A stretch of DNA of 62,141 nucleotides from Marinifilum fragile JCM 15579 (lineage in GTDB: Bacteria; Bacteroidota; Bacteroidia; Bacteroidales; Marinifilaceae), in contig NZ_BAZX01000026.1 in assembly GCF_001310955.1 (NCBI RefSeq), positions 1 to 62,141 of the forward strand. The letters are read 5' to 3'. Of this stretch, positions 9,372 to 18,721 are shown in pieces (within the stretch, counting starts at the first letter, position 1; the number at the start of each line of letters is the position of its first letter). The notes under the pieces are model-generated. The model saw only the letters and a list, made by a program, of their open reading frames with translations, was not told where the DNA came from and did no database searches. A program made the position numbers and the translations under genes.

Positions 9372-10324
9372 ATGAATATTACAGAACTGGTACAATCTCC
9401 GAGATGGAAAAAATTTATGGGCTATGTGTATGGTTGGGGGGCTTCCGTCGTACTAATTGGTGCCTTGTTTAAAATTATGCATTACCTTATGCGGGCCTAC
9501 TTTTATCAGTAGGTATGTCTGTTGAAGCAATCATCTTCTTCTTTTCAGCATTTGAACCACCACACGAACAACCAGATTGGAGTTTGGTATATCCTGAACT
9601 AATTGGTTTAGAGCCACGCGAACAAATGGTAAAAGGTGGCGGTGTTCAAGTTGAAGGCTTAGAACAGTTACAACAATTACTTGAAAAAATTAGTGTAGAG
9701 CCAGATAAATTGTCACACCTTAGCCAAGGCTTAGCTAAGCTTACCAATGCTGCTGATAATTTGGCAAATCTTTCAGATGCAGCTAAAGCTACAGATGGAT
9801 ACATTCAAAGTATGCAAAAAGCTTCAGAATCTGTTGGCGAATTTTCAGGTAAATATGCTGATACTACACAGCAACTTTCTGATTCTGCAAATCAACTAAG
9901 TGCTTCATACCAAAATACAGCTTCTTCTGTTGAAAATTCAGGAAAAGAGTTTGCCAACAAAGTTAACGAGTCGGGTAATAACCTATTGAATTCATATCAG
10001 AAAATAGATCAATCGTTACAGAGTGATTTTGGTAAAATTGCTGAAAACAGTGGTAATTTCAATACCTCTATGGAGGCAATGAACAAAAATCTTTCATCAT
10101 TGAATGCGATTTACGAATTGCAATTGAAGCAAGGTAATCAGCAGATGGAAAATGCCAAAAATGTACATCAAGATTTAGATAAGGTGCTTCAAACTCTTAC
10201 TGCAACATTAGAAAATGCACAAACTTATCGCAAAGAAACTGAACAATTGAATAAAAATCTATCTGCATTAAATACCATTTATGGTAACATGTTAAGTGCA
10301 ATGGATCATTCAAAAAAGAACTAG
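9372..10324 (+). CDS. gldL: T9SS motor membrane protein GldL/PorL (frameshifted near 9485)
   Basis: The ATG at 9372 opens MNITELVQSPRWKKFMGYVY, then a first membrane helix (GWGASVVLIGALFKIMHY). The frame ends in a premature TAG at 9510, while the next frame continues with the second helix (AGLLLSVGMSVEAIIFFFSA) and a long cytoplasmic coiled coil to 10324. One extra C at about 9485 restores 317 residues, close to PorL (about 310) and longer than Flavobacterium GldL. GldL and GldM make the proton-driven motor. The tail holds a duplicated motif, LNKNLS.LN.IY, near residues 236 and 292 of the corrected protein. Confidence 0.9.
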
Positions 10325-10348
10325 TATTAACAATCAAGCTAAGCTGAA

Positions 10349-11908
10349 ATGGGAGCAAGTAATTGTAAAGAAACGCCACGGCAACGGATGATTGGGATGA
10401 TGTATTTATTTCTGACAGCAATGTTGGCGATAAATGTATCAAACGAAGTACTGGACGCTTTTACAACAATTGATAATGGTTTATCGAAAACCATATCGAC
10501 TTTTGAAGACAAAACTAAGGCTACTTATAGTGATTTTGACAGGGCTTTACAGGCCAACAGAAATAAGGTCGAAGAATCTTGGGAGAAAGCTCAAGTCATA
10601 AAAACCAAATCTGATAGTTTATTTAACTTTATTCAAGAATTAAAAGAAAAAATAGTTGAAAAAGCTGATGGTCCAGAGTATGACATGAAAAATATCAAAA
10701 GTCGTGACAATATTGATATACCTGGAGAAGTCATGTTAGTTGGAGGCAAAGGAAAAAAGCTTAAGGCTGAAATTGTATCATACCGAACACATGTCTTAAA
10801 TCTTGTTGAAGATTCAACACTATATAATGCAATACAGGAAACATTAGACACCTCAAAACCAGAGAAGGATAAGAAAGGAGATCCAAATTATTCATGGGAA
10901 TCTAAACTGTTTAATCATACTCCTTTGGTAGGAGCAGTTACACTTCTTTCAAAAATGCAATCGGATGTAAGAAATACTGAATCCGATATTGTAAACTATC
11001 TGTACAATCAAATTGAGGCAGAATCATTTAAATTTAATGATCTAAAAGCTGAAGTTATTGCAAAATCAAGTTATGTACTTAAAGGTGATACCTACGAAGC
11101 GGAAATTTTCTTAGCTGCAGTAGACACCACACAAAACCCAACTATATTAATTGATGGAGTAGGAAAACTTAATGACAAGAACTTTAACAAAGAAAAAAGA
11201 GGAGTCTATAAGGTAAAAGCAAACGAAATTGGTGTAAAAACTTGGGGAGGAGTCTTAACATTTAGAACTCCATCAGGGGGGATTGTTGAAAGGAGATTTA
11301 AAAGTGAATACATCGTAGCAGAACCTAACGTAGTGGTTTCTCCTACCAAAATGAATGTTTTCTATGTTGGTGTTGACAACCCTGTTAGTGTTTCGGCACC
11401 TGGTTTTACATCAGACAGAATTAGAGCATCAATTTCAAATAAAAATGGACGCTTAATCAAAAAAAGTGATGACGAGTATATTGCAAAGCCACAAGTTGTA
11501 GGAAGAGATGCAAAAGTTTTAGTCGAAGCTAATTTTGATGGAGAATGGAGACCACTAAGAACAGTTGATTTCAGAGTGAAACCGATTCCAGATCCTGTGG
11601 CCAAGATTGCAGGCAAGAATGGTGGTAAAATTAAGAAGAACCTATTATTGGCTCAACAGGGCGTTGATGCTGCAATGGACAATTTTGATTTTGATCTTAA
11701 ATTTAATATCACTGGATTTACTGTATCAACCATCCAAAAAGGATTTACTATTGATGAAGCCTCAAGAACAGATACATTTACCCCTGAGCAGATAAAAATG
11801 TTCAGAAATTTGAAAAGAAATAACAAAGTTTATATCGAAGATATTAGGGCGGTAGGTCCCGATGGTGTTACCAGAAATCTACCAGCTATTGTATTTAGAA
11901 TAGAGTAA
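10349..11908 (+). CDS. gldM: T9SS/gliding motor protein GldM/PorM
   Basis: 519 residues starting MGASNCKETPRQRMIGMMYL, one N-terminal membrane helix (about 13-36, MIGMMYLFLTAMLAINVSNE) with the conserved RQRMIG motif, then an elongated periplasmic part made of a helical domain and beta domains (family-typical LVGGKGKKLKAE and VGVDNPVSVSAPG segments). GldM spans the periplasm as a dimer and transmits GldL motor torque to the GldK/GldN rings. Length and ends match the family. It lies 24 bases after gldL and 15 before gldN. Confidence 0.95.
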   Translation: MGASNCKETPRQRMIGMMYLFLTAMLAINVSNEVLDAFTTIDNGLSKTISTFEDKTKATYSDFDRALQANRNKVEESWEKAQVIKTKSDSLFNFIQELKEKIVEKADGPEYDMKNIKSRDNIDIPGEVMLVGGKGKKLKAEIVSYRTHVLNLVEDSTLYNAIQETLDTSKPEKDKKGDPNYSWESKLFNHTPLVGAVTLLSKMQSDVRNTESDIVNYLYNQIEAESFKFNDLKAEVIAKSSYVLKGDTYEAEIFLAAVDTTQNPTILIDGVGKLNDKNFNKEKRGVYKVKANEIGVKTWGGVLTFRTPSGGIVERRFKSEYIVAEPNVVVSPTKMNVFYVGVDNPVSVSAPGFTSDRIRASISNKNGRLIKKSDDEYIAKPQVVGRDAKVLVEANFDGEWRPLRTVDFRVKPIPDPVAKIAGKNGGKIKKNLLLAQQGVDAAMDNFDFDLKFNITGFTVSTIQKGFTIDEASRTDTFTPEQIKMFRNLKRNNKVYIEDIRAVGPDGVTRNLPAIVFRIE

Positions 11909-11923
11909 TAAAATTTACATACG

Positions 11924-12769
11924 ATGAAAAAAAGCTTATTACTATTAATTGGTCTGGCGCTATTTTGTTCTGCAAATGTAATGTCGCAAACAAAAGCAAC
12001 CAGTGTGTACAGTAAAAATCACATTAAGAATCGTAAACCAATTCCTTTCTCAAACATTCGCGAATCGGATGTAATGTGGTCAAAATTAGTTTGGAGAATT
12101 GTTGATTTAAGGGAAAAAATGAACCTTCCAATGTATTATCCAACTACTCCACAGGACGATCGTTACAGCTTAATTGATTTATTGATGTACGGCATCGAAA
12201 ATGAAGGTTTAACTGCCTATTCGACTAATGATGACGAATTTAAAGAGCCAATGACATTGGATGAAATTAGAGCAAAGTTCGATGCACAAGCCGACACCAT
12301 TATGCAGCGCAACAGACTAACCGGTGAGTTGGAACCAGTAATCCTTCCTGGAGAAATGCACACCGACGACGTGAAGCGTTATATGGTAAAAGAGCAATGG
12401 TTCTTCGATAAGCAAACTTCAACCATGCAAGTTCGAATTATTGGTATTTGCCCAATTCGCGAGTATGTAAAAGATGGTGATACAGCAATGGATGGTGTAC
12501 AAAAGAAACAGCTATTTTGGGTTTATTTTCCTGAAGCAAGACCATTGCTAGCTACACATGAGGTATTTAATCCTTTCAACGATGCAGCTCGCTACTCCTT
12601 TGATGATTTATTCATGAAGAGAAGATTTTCAAGCTACATCACTCAAATTTCTAACGTACACAACAACCGAGGAATTAGCGAATATACAGTTGGAATTAAT
12701 TCGATGCTAGAAGCTGAAAGAATTAAGAACAATATTTTCGAATATGAGCACGATCTTTGGGAATGGTAG
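11924..12769 (+). CDS. gldN: T9SS ring protein GldN/PorN
   Basis: 281 residues: signal peptide (ends near SANVMSQ), then the conserved RKPIPFSNIRESDVMWSKL region, YPTTPQDDRYSLIDLLM, and the C-terminal FEYEHDLWEW ending typical of GldN/PorN. It partners with the lipoprotein GldK in the ring under the outer membrane. It is the last gene of the operon, ending before a bidirectional terminator shared with manC. Intact. Confidence 0.95.
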   Translation: MKKSLLLLIGLALFCSANVMSQTKATSVYSKNHIKNRKPIPFSNIRESDVMWSKLVWRIVDLREKMNLPMYYPTTPQDDRYSLIDLLMYGIENEGLTAYSTNDDEFKEPMTLDEIRAKFDAQADTIMQRNRLTGELEPVILPGEMHTDDVKRYMVKEQWFFDKQTSTMQVRIIGICPIREYVKDGDTAMDGVQKKQLFWVYFPEARPLLATHEVFNPFNDAARYSFDDLFMKRRFSSYITQISNVHNNRGISEYTVGINSMLEAERIKNNIFEYEHDLWEW

Positions 12770-12790
12770 AATTTAATATGCATTCAAAAT

Positions 12791-12822
12791 AAAAAAGGAT
12801 CTCGATTAGAGGTCCTTTTCTT
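12791..12822. terminator. bidirectional terminator between gldN and manC
   Basis: AAAAGGATCTC and GAGGTCCTTTT pair around GATTA, with A and T runs on the outer sides, between two convergent genes. Confidence 0.8.
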
Positions 12823-12841
12823 TTACTAAAAATTTTAATAT

Positions 12842-13930
12842 CTAAATATATTCTTCTCCTTTTGTAATTTTCACATCGTTCACGAACTTCCGAATTTCCT
12901 GCTCATCCCTCTTGCGGCAAATTAAAAGCGTTTTATCGGTATCTATAACAATGTAATCCTTTAAACCCTGTACAACAACCAACTTTTCATTTGGAGCATT
13001 TACCAAACAATCTTTCGATTCATACAACATTACATTTTCTCCCTGAATGGCATTTTGATTATCATCCTTTATCGAGTTTTCATACATAGATCCCCAAGTT
13101 CCTAAATCAGACCAACCAAATTCGGTACAGTATACATATACATTATCTGATTTTTCAAGAATCCCATAATCGATAGAAATATTCTGACATTCAGGATAAA
13201 TCCTATCAATTGCCGTTTGTTCATTTTCTGTATCTACATCCTCAAAAATTGAATCGAATAAGGCAACTACTTCAGGCAAGAACTTATTAAAAGAATTCTG
13301 AATGGCTTGTAGAGACCACAAGAAAATTCCTGAATTCCAGAAAAACTCCCCTGACTCATAAAATATCTTAGCCAAATCTAAATGAGGCTTCTCGGTAAAT
13401 GTCTTTACGGGGTAAATATCTGACAATTTCTCCACTGATTTTCTTCCAACTTGTATGTATCCATATCCAGTTTCAGGTCTGCTAGGCTTCATCCCCAATG
13501 TCAGAAGTTTATCCTCATTACTAACAAAATCGATTCCCTCTTTTAAAACCTCCAAAAACTTTACTTCATTTAAGATCAAATGATCAGCCGGAGTAACTAC
13601 CACTGAAGCATTAGGGTTTCTCTTTAAAATCTTATAATTTGCGTAAGCAATACAGGGTGCAGTATTTCTTCTTAATGGTTCCAATAACACCTGACCTTCC
13701 TTTATTTCAGGAATTTGTTCCAACACCAAATCCTTATAAATGGCATTGGTAACCACAAAAAAGTTTTCAATCGGACAAACCGAAGCAAATCTTTCAAAAG
13801 TGTGACGAATTAAAGTTTTCCCAGTTCCAAGAATATCAAGAAATTGTTTAGGTCGCAAATTTTTACTCAATGGCCAGAATCTAGAACCGACTCCTCCTGC
13901 CATTATTACGCAGTAGTTATTTGGATTCAT
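12842..13930 (-). CDS. manC: mannose-1-phosphate guanylyltransferase
   Basis: 362 residues with the nucleotidyltransferase signature MAGGVGSRFWPLSKNLRPKQ near the N-terminus, FTEKPHLDLA in the middle and the TPADHLI motif. It makes GDP-mannose from GTP and mannose-1-phosphate for polysaccharide and glycan synthesis. It is the short form without the C-terminal phosphomannose isomerase domain of AlgA-type enzymes. It stands alone, convergent with gldN and divergent from the Mla pair. Confidence 0.94.
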   Translation of the reverse strand: MNPNNYCVIMAGGVGSRFWPLSKNLRPKQFLDILGTGKTLIRHTFERFASVCPIENFFVVTNAIYKDLVLEQIPEIKEGQVLLEPLRRNTAPCIAYANYKILKRNPNASVVVTPADHLILNEVKFLEVLKEGIDFVSNEDKLLTLGMKPSRPETGYGYIQVGRKSVEKLSDIYPVKTFTEKPHLDLAKIFYESGEFFWNSGIFLWSLQAIQNSFNKFLPEVVALFDSIFEDVDTENEQTAIDRIYPECQNISIDYGILEKSDNVYVYCTEFGWSDLGTWGSMYENSIKDDNQNAIQGENVMLYESKDCLVNAPNEKLVVVQGLKDYIVIDTDKTLLICRKRDEQEIRKFVNDVKITKGEEYI

Positions 13931-14085
13931 ATTTGATTATTAATAATATGCATATAAATATTAGATATCCTAAAATACAGAAAACTCAATTCATATCAAA
14001 AATAGTTTGGGTATTACTGAACACTAACTACACAACTGATTCAATAAGCAAATTATTTGTACTTTTATCGTAAACAAGTTAAGTT

Positions 14086-14826
14086 ATGAATCTGTTCGAA
14101 CACGTTGGTAAATTCTCTAGATTTCTTCTTTTGGTCCTTTCCAAACCAGAAAAAGAAAAATTGTTTTTCTCGCAAATTGTGAAGGAAATTCATAAACTTG
14201 GAATCAATTCAATTGGAATTGTAGTAATTATTTCTCTATTCATGGGAGCCGTTATTGCATTGCAAACGGCATACAATATGCTTAACCCGCTATTGCCTGA
14301 CTATTTGGTAGGTTATACAACCAGAGAATCCATGCTTCTTGAATTTTCATCAACTATTGTTGGTTTGATTCTTGCCGGTAAAGTTGGTTCAAATATCGCT
14401 TCCGAAATTGGGTCGATGAGAGTTACAGAGCAGATTGATGCCTTGGAAATAATGGGCATTAATTCAGCCAATCATTTAATTCTTCCAAAGATTGTAGCTG
14501 CTCTTTTTATTAATCCATTCTTATATGTTTTAAGTGTTTTCGTAGGAATATTGGGTGGATTATCAGCAGGATACTTAACCAGTACAGTTCCTATATCAGA
14601 GTTTATTTATGGAATTCAATATGGTTTTATCCCCTATTATATCACTTATTCATTAATAAAAACCGCTGTGTTTGCCTTTATTATTACAGCCGTTCCATCC
14701 TACTATGGTTATTACGTAAAAGGCGGAGCACTAGAAGTTGGTAAAGCCAGTACAAAAGCGGTTGTAAACAGCAGTATTTTAATACTCTTGTCTAACGTGA
14801 TCCTAACACAAATACTCTTAAAATGA
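14086..14826 (+). CDS. mlaE: MlaE-family ABC transporter permease
   Basis: 246 residues of an MlaE/YrbE-type permease: about five membrane helices, the conserved LILAGKVGSNIASEIGSMRV loop and EQIDALEIMGIN. These permeases move phospholipids between inner and outer membranes with an MCE protein and an ATPase. The ATPase gene mlaF overlaps the end by four bases (ATGA); no MCE-domain gene is in the window. Its leader shares a 16-base sequence with the gene at 15642. Confidence 0.92.
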   Translation: MNLFEHVGKFSRFLLLVLSKPEKEKLFFSQIVKEIHKLGINSIGIVVIISLFMGAVIALQTAYNMLNPLLPDYLVGYTTRESMLLEFSSTIVGLILAGKVGSNIASEIGSMRVTEQIDALEIMGINSANHLILPKIVAALFINPFLYVLSVFVGILGGLSAGYLTSTVPISEFIYGIQYGFIPYYITYSLIKTAVFAFIITAVPSYYGYYVKGGALEVGKASTKAVVNSSILILLSNVILTQILLK

Positions 14827-15574
14827 TCCGACTGGAAAACGTAAATAAATCATTTGGCGATTTAAAAGTCTTAAACGATATCTCTATTATCTTCGAATCA
14901 GCAAAACCAATTTAATCATCGGACAAAGTGGATCGGGTAAAACCGTTTTGCTTAAATCGATAATTGGTTTGCATGACATTGATGATGGTGCAATATATTA
15001 CAACGACAGAAATTTTACTGAGTTAAATCGCAATGGCAAGAAAGAAATCCGAAAGGAAATGGGAATGGTTTTTCAGGGTGGAGCATTGTTTGATTCTTTA
15101 AATGTGGAAGAGAATGTGAAATTTCCTTTGGACATGTTCTCAAGCATGTCGGAAAAAGAGAAGAACAAAAGAGTAGCATTTTGTTTGGATAGAGTAAACA
15201 TTCATAATGCCAATCATCTTTATCCTGCTGAAATTAGTGGTGGAATGCAAAAACGTGTTGCAATTGCCAGGGCAATCGCTTTAAACCCAAAGTATTTGTT
15301 TTGTGACGAACCAAATTCTGGTTTGGATCCGGTAACAGCAATTGTTATTGATAATTTGATTCAGGAAATCACCAAAGAGTTTAATATGACAACTATTATT
15401 AATACTCACGACATGAATTCAGTTATGGAAATTGGTGAGAAAATACTTTTCATTAGTAAGGGATTTAAAGCATGGGAAGGAAATAAAGATCAAATATTCA
15501 ATACCGACAATCAGGCATTAAATGATTTTGTGTTTGCTTCAGATTTGTTTAAAAATATTAAAAAATCAACCTGA
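14823..15574 (+). CDS. mlaF: MlaF-family ABC transporter ATP-binding protein (frameshifted near 14900)
   Basis: The ATG at 14823 overlaps the mlaE stop and opens MIRLENVNKSFGDLKVLNDI; the frame then hits a stop at 14913. The continuation in the next frame holds the Walker A (GQSGSGKT), Q-loop (MVFQGGALFDSL), ABC signature (EISGGMQKRVAIARA) and Walker B (LFCDEPNSGLDP). One extra G at 14900 (TCA GGC for TCAGC) restores 250 residues. It powers the MlaE permease. All catalytic motifs are present in the corrected reading. Confidence 0.9.
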
Positions 15575-15609
15575 TTGCTTCTAAATCCATAGATTACGCA
15601 AGCAATTAT

Positions 15610-15617
15610 TATCTTTG
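15610..15617 (+). promoter_or_regulatory. -7 box TATCTTTG upstream of the DUF4296 gene
   Basis: TATCTTTG is a perfect Bacteroidota -7 box, 24 bases ahead of the ATG at 15642. It overlaps the in-frame TTG at 15615, which therefore cannot be the start. No strong -33 TTTG is seen at the usual distance. Confidence 0.45.
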
Positions 15618-15641
15618 CCAACAAACAAGTTAAGTTATTCG

Positions 15642-16475
15642 ATGAATAAAGTATTGATAATTACAATAGCCACCATTTCGGTTTTTCTATTTTCTTGCTC
15701 TAAGGAAAAAAAGAATGTTCCTAAATTAAATCAGGAAGAATTTACAAAAATGCTAATTGATATTCACATTGCAGATGGTACGATGTCTGCACAGAATATT
15801 TACCGAGCTGGTAAAAATTATCGACCAAGTTATTACTACAACTCCATTTACGAAAAGTACAACGTACAACCTGCTGAGTTCGATTCATGTGTAGCTTATT
15901 ATGCTGAAAACACCGCTAATTTTACAAAAATTTATGATAAGGTGATTGACTCTCTAAACCGATTAGAGACCAAATATCGTATTGATATAAAAAATGCGAA
16001 GCTTGAACAGGATACCATTAACCTGTGGAAAAGAAAAAACCACTGGATTGTACCAAAAAATGGTAAACCAACTTTTGATTTTAGAATTCCTATCAAAGAA
16101 ACTGGAGTTTACACTGTATCTGCTGATATCAGAATATTTGAAAAAGATCAAACGGAAAATCCTAGAATGGAAGCTTATTTCTGGAAAAAAGATACCACTA
16201 ACGGTCCTCAAAAAGTACATTTTGATCCTGTTAAGATTGAAAAAGATTCCATTTTTAAAACCTACACCATACAGTTAGAATATCCTGATACAACTTACAC
16301 TCATCTGGTAGGTAATCTGTTTAACTGGGATAACGATCTTAAAACATTTACTCAGGAATATGAGATTAAGAATATTAAAATTTTCAATCCCGAAATGAAG
16401 CCTGACTCAATTGAGATTGAAAACGAAATAAAAAGACACCTGGATCGAGAAGAATTTATTCCTGACTTAAGATGA
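15642..16475 (+). CDS. DUF4296-domain lipoprotein
   Basis: 277 residues from the ATG at 15642; the frame also opens at TTG 15615, but a -7 box covers that site. A lipoprotein signal (MNKVLIITIATISVFLFSCS) puts it in the envelope. The N-terminal region LNQEEFTKMLIDIHIADGTM matches DUF4296, a helical domain common in Bacteroidota and of unknown role. The C-terminal half is beta-rich. The stop overlaps the next gene by four bases, so the two are probably co-translated. Confidence 0.8.
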   Translation: MNKVLIITIATISVFLFSCSKEKKNVPKLNQEEFTKMLIDIHIADGTMSAQNIYRAGKNYRPSYYYNSIYEKYNVQPAEFDSCVAYYAENTANFTKIYDKVIDSLNRLETKYRIDIKNAKLEQDTINLWKRKNHWIVPKNGKPTFDFRIPIKETGVYTVSADIRIFEKDQTENPRMEAYFWKKDTTNGPQKVHFDPVKIEKDSIFKTYTIQLEYPDTTYTHLVGNLFNWDNDLKTFTQEYEIKNIKIFNPEMKPDSIEIENEIKRHLDREEFIPDLR

Positions 16476-17266
16476 GAAAAATAACTGCAAATTATATTTT
16501 TCCAGTCAGCTCGGCTCCATTAAAAAATGGCATAATTGTTCTTGATGATACCAACAGAATTGTGGATATTATTGACACAAAGAACAATTTTAAGGAAATT
16601 GAAAATCTTGAGTTTTACGGTGGAACAATAGTCCCAGGATTTGTTGATGCATTTACATTACTTTCCTACAGCAACTTTACAGCTCAAGATTTTAATGAAT
16701 GTGCAACCGGGAATTTTCATGCAAACCTAAAATCTAAGGTAAATTCATTAGAAGCTGATTTACCATCTGTGCAAAGAAGCATTAATCATTTAGAGGCTTT
16801 TGGAACAAAAGCAGCTGCTGATCTATTTCCTCATCAAGATTCACAATCGAAAAAGGAAAAGTCGAAAGTTCATTTTATTACACCAGATGAAAATGTGATC
16901 TATCAACTTGCGGGAAATGAAAAATCGCACACCAATTCCATTACATTAATAAATCATTTGATGATGGAAAAGTGCAAAATAGAATCTGGTAGCTACAATC
17001 AATTTTGTATTGGAACAGGATCACTTGGTACGCACCAAAAGCTTTCAGTTTTTGAAGAGATGAAACTGATTCAGCAAAAATTCCCTAAGCTACCTGTTTG
17101 GGAAATGCTAAAATGGGCAAGTTTTAACCCTGCACAAATTTTACAAATTGATAATGAATTTGGATCTTTAGAAATCGGTAAGAAACCAGGATTAAACCTT
17201 ATTTCAGGAATTGATTTTACCAGCAATCAGCTAACCAATCAAGCTGAGCTTAAAATTTTAATTTAA
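16472..17266 (+). CDS. amidohydrolase-family protein, shortened and lacking metal ligands
   Basis: 264 residues. The first 55 (TANYIFPVSSAPLKNGIIV ... GGTIVPGFVDAF) and the last 90 (EEMKLIQQKFPKLPVWEMLK ... FGSLEIGKKPGLNLIS) follow Bacteroidota amidohydrolases related to aminodeoxyfutalosine/cytosine deaminases, usually about 370-390 residues. The HxH metal site expected after PGFV is replaced by DAFTLL, the GTDSLASN motif reads GTGSLGTH, and most of the central barrel is missing. An active metal-dependent hydrolase is unlikely. It overlaps the DUF4296 gene (ATGA) and, by four bases, the convergent glycosyltransferase. Confidence 0.7.
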   Translation: MRKITANYIFPVSSAPLKNGIIVLDDTNRIVDIIDTKNNFKEIENLEFYGGTIVPGFVDAFTLLSYSNFTAQDFNECATGNFHANLKSKVNSLEADLPSVQRSINHLEAFGTKAAADLFPHQDSQSKKEKSKVHFITPDENVIYQLAGNEKSHTNSITLINHLMMEKCKIESGSYNQFCIGTGSLGTHQKLSVFEEMKLIQQKFPKLPVWEMLKWASFNPAQILQIDNEFGSLEIGKKPGLNLISGIDFTSNQLTNQAELKILI

Positions 17267-18552
17267 GAAGAGAATTTGGCGGCTTTATCCAAAAGCTCAA
17301 CCAATTTTTCTTCTAAAGTATCAAAAGAAAAATATTTCTTACCCAAGTGGTAATTGTACTCCCCTATTTCCCGATTCAGCTTTTCATTATGAATTACTTC
17401 TTTCATATCGGCTAATGCTTTATCGGTTATTATATTATCCTCGAGCATGACCGTTTTAAATCCTCTACTCCCAATATCAGGCCAATAAACTGGTTTGTAA
17501 TTGTTCACAAAAATTGGACATTTTGCCAATACCGATTCGATAAACGCATTCCCAAAACCTTCGTAGGTACTAAAATAAGTACTTGCCTTGGCATGAGCAT
17601 AGGCATCCGAAAGAGCATAGGATTTGCTTCCTGGTGTTTGCCTTCTATTGTTCTTGATAATATGAGAGGCAAACATTACCTGTCCTTCCAGTTTTAATTC
17701 ATGAATCTGCTCAATCAGTTCATTGTAGTACACGTTTCCCTCATCATCGGAATGACTGCCAGTAATTACCAGTTTTGCATTTGCATCATCAAGCATATGA
17801 ATTAGCTTAATAGCTGTTTCAATTCCTTTACGACGCACAATTCTGGTAACCTGAGCAAGAATATAGTCATTCTCATGCAAACCTAAATTTCGTTTTAAAT
17901 TGATATTAGTATCATTGATCTCTCCAAAAGGCAAATCAAAATTCATCACATTAGGCACAACAACCGATTCTCTTTCGAATCTTGTTTGCAATGTATCTTT
18001 TCCATAGGTATTAATTACTGCATGAAAAACATTTGGCAATCGTAATGGAAAATTATCGGCAACAATTTGGTTAATTTCAGCATATGGAGACAGATATCTA
18101 TCTCCTCTTTCCCAATAAAAATCATGATCGTGAGTAATGGCAGGTAATCCGAGTTCTACAATTGCTTTTTTAATTCCCAAGCCCATTTCCAAATGAGCTG
18201 GCAAAGCTGAAGCATTCTCAGAAACAAAAACATCAATTTTTTTTTCTCTTGCCCAATTAATAATCTTATTACCAATCAAATCAGCATAGAAATGTATATG
18301 CTCCAAAAGTTCTGGTAAGTTATTATCAGGAAAATGAAAAGCTTTCTTTTGTCCCCAAAAACCTTCTGGTGAAAAAAAAGACATTTCAGGAACCAATGTT
18401 TCAAACTGAGGATCTAATTTTCTTTCTTCGAACTGTCCTGATAATGTGAACACTTCGTGCCCCATTTTTCGGAATACTTTAATCCATTTTTCTGTTTCCA
18501 ATGCAACCCCATCTACACCTCCAATTCTTCCTATAAGTATTCCGATTCTCAT
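17263..18552 (-). CDS. glycosyltransferase, GT4-like
   Basis: 429 residues with the two-domain GT-B layout: an N-terminal GRIGGVDGVALETEKWIKV acceptor domain and a C-terminal donor-binding half with QVTRIVRRKGIETAIKLI and the nucleotide-sugar region around STYEGFGNAFIES (the EGFGNAFIE motif of GT4 enzymes). Likely transfers a sugar onto a glycan or glycolipid in the cytoplasm; donor and acceptor are unknown. It is convergent with the amidohydrolase-like gene. Confidence 0.85.
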   Translation of the reverse strand: MRIGILIGRIGGVDGVALETEKWIKVFRKMGHEVFTLSGQFEERKLDPQFETLVPEMSFFSPEGFWGQKKAFHFPDNNLPELLEHIHFYADLIGNKIINWAREKKIDVFVSENASALPAHLEMGLGIKKAIVELGLPAITHDHDFYWERGDRYLSPYAEINQIVADNFPLRLPNVFHAVINTYGKDTLQTRFERESVVVPNVMNFDLPFGEINDTNINLKRNLGLHENDYILAQVTRIVRRKGIETAIKLIHMLDDANAKLVITGSHSDDEGNVYYNELIEQIHELKLEGQVMFASHIIKNNRRQTPGSKSYALSDAYAHAKASTYFSTYEGFGNAFIESVLAKCPIFVNNYKPVYWPDIGSRGFKTVMLEDNIITDKALADMKEVIHNEKLNREIGEYNYHLGKKYFSFDTLEEKLVELLDKAAKFSS

Positions 18553-18721
18553 ACCTAATTACTTTTTAACTATTCATTTACAACAACATTTTCAATTGTT
18601 TCTACAATTTAAGTGTTTTTTGTGGAAGGTGCGATATATTATTTTTTTGCTTGCTTATTGACTGTAAAAGTATAACTTTAAGTTTATTACCATTTCAAAA
18701 CTTAGAATAAACACATAAATT

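Noticed and set aside
8910..9500. Programmed -1 frameshifting in gldK and gldL
   Set aside because: No slippery X XXY YYZ heptamer and no downstream pseudoknot evident; the same lesion type occurs in three unrelated genes.
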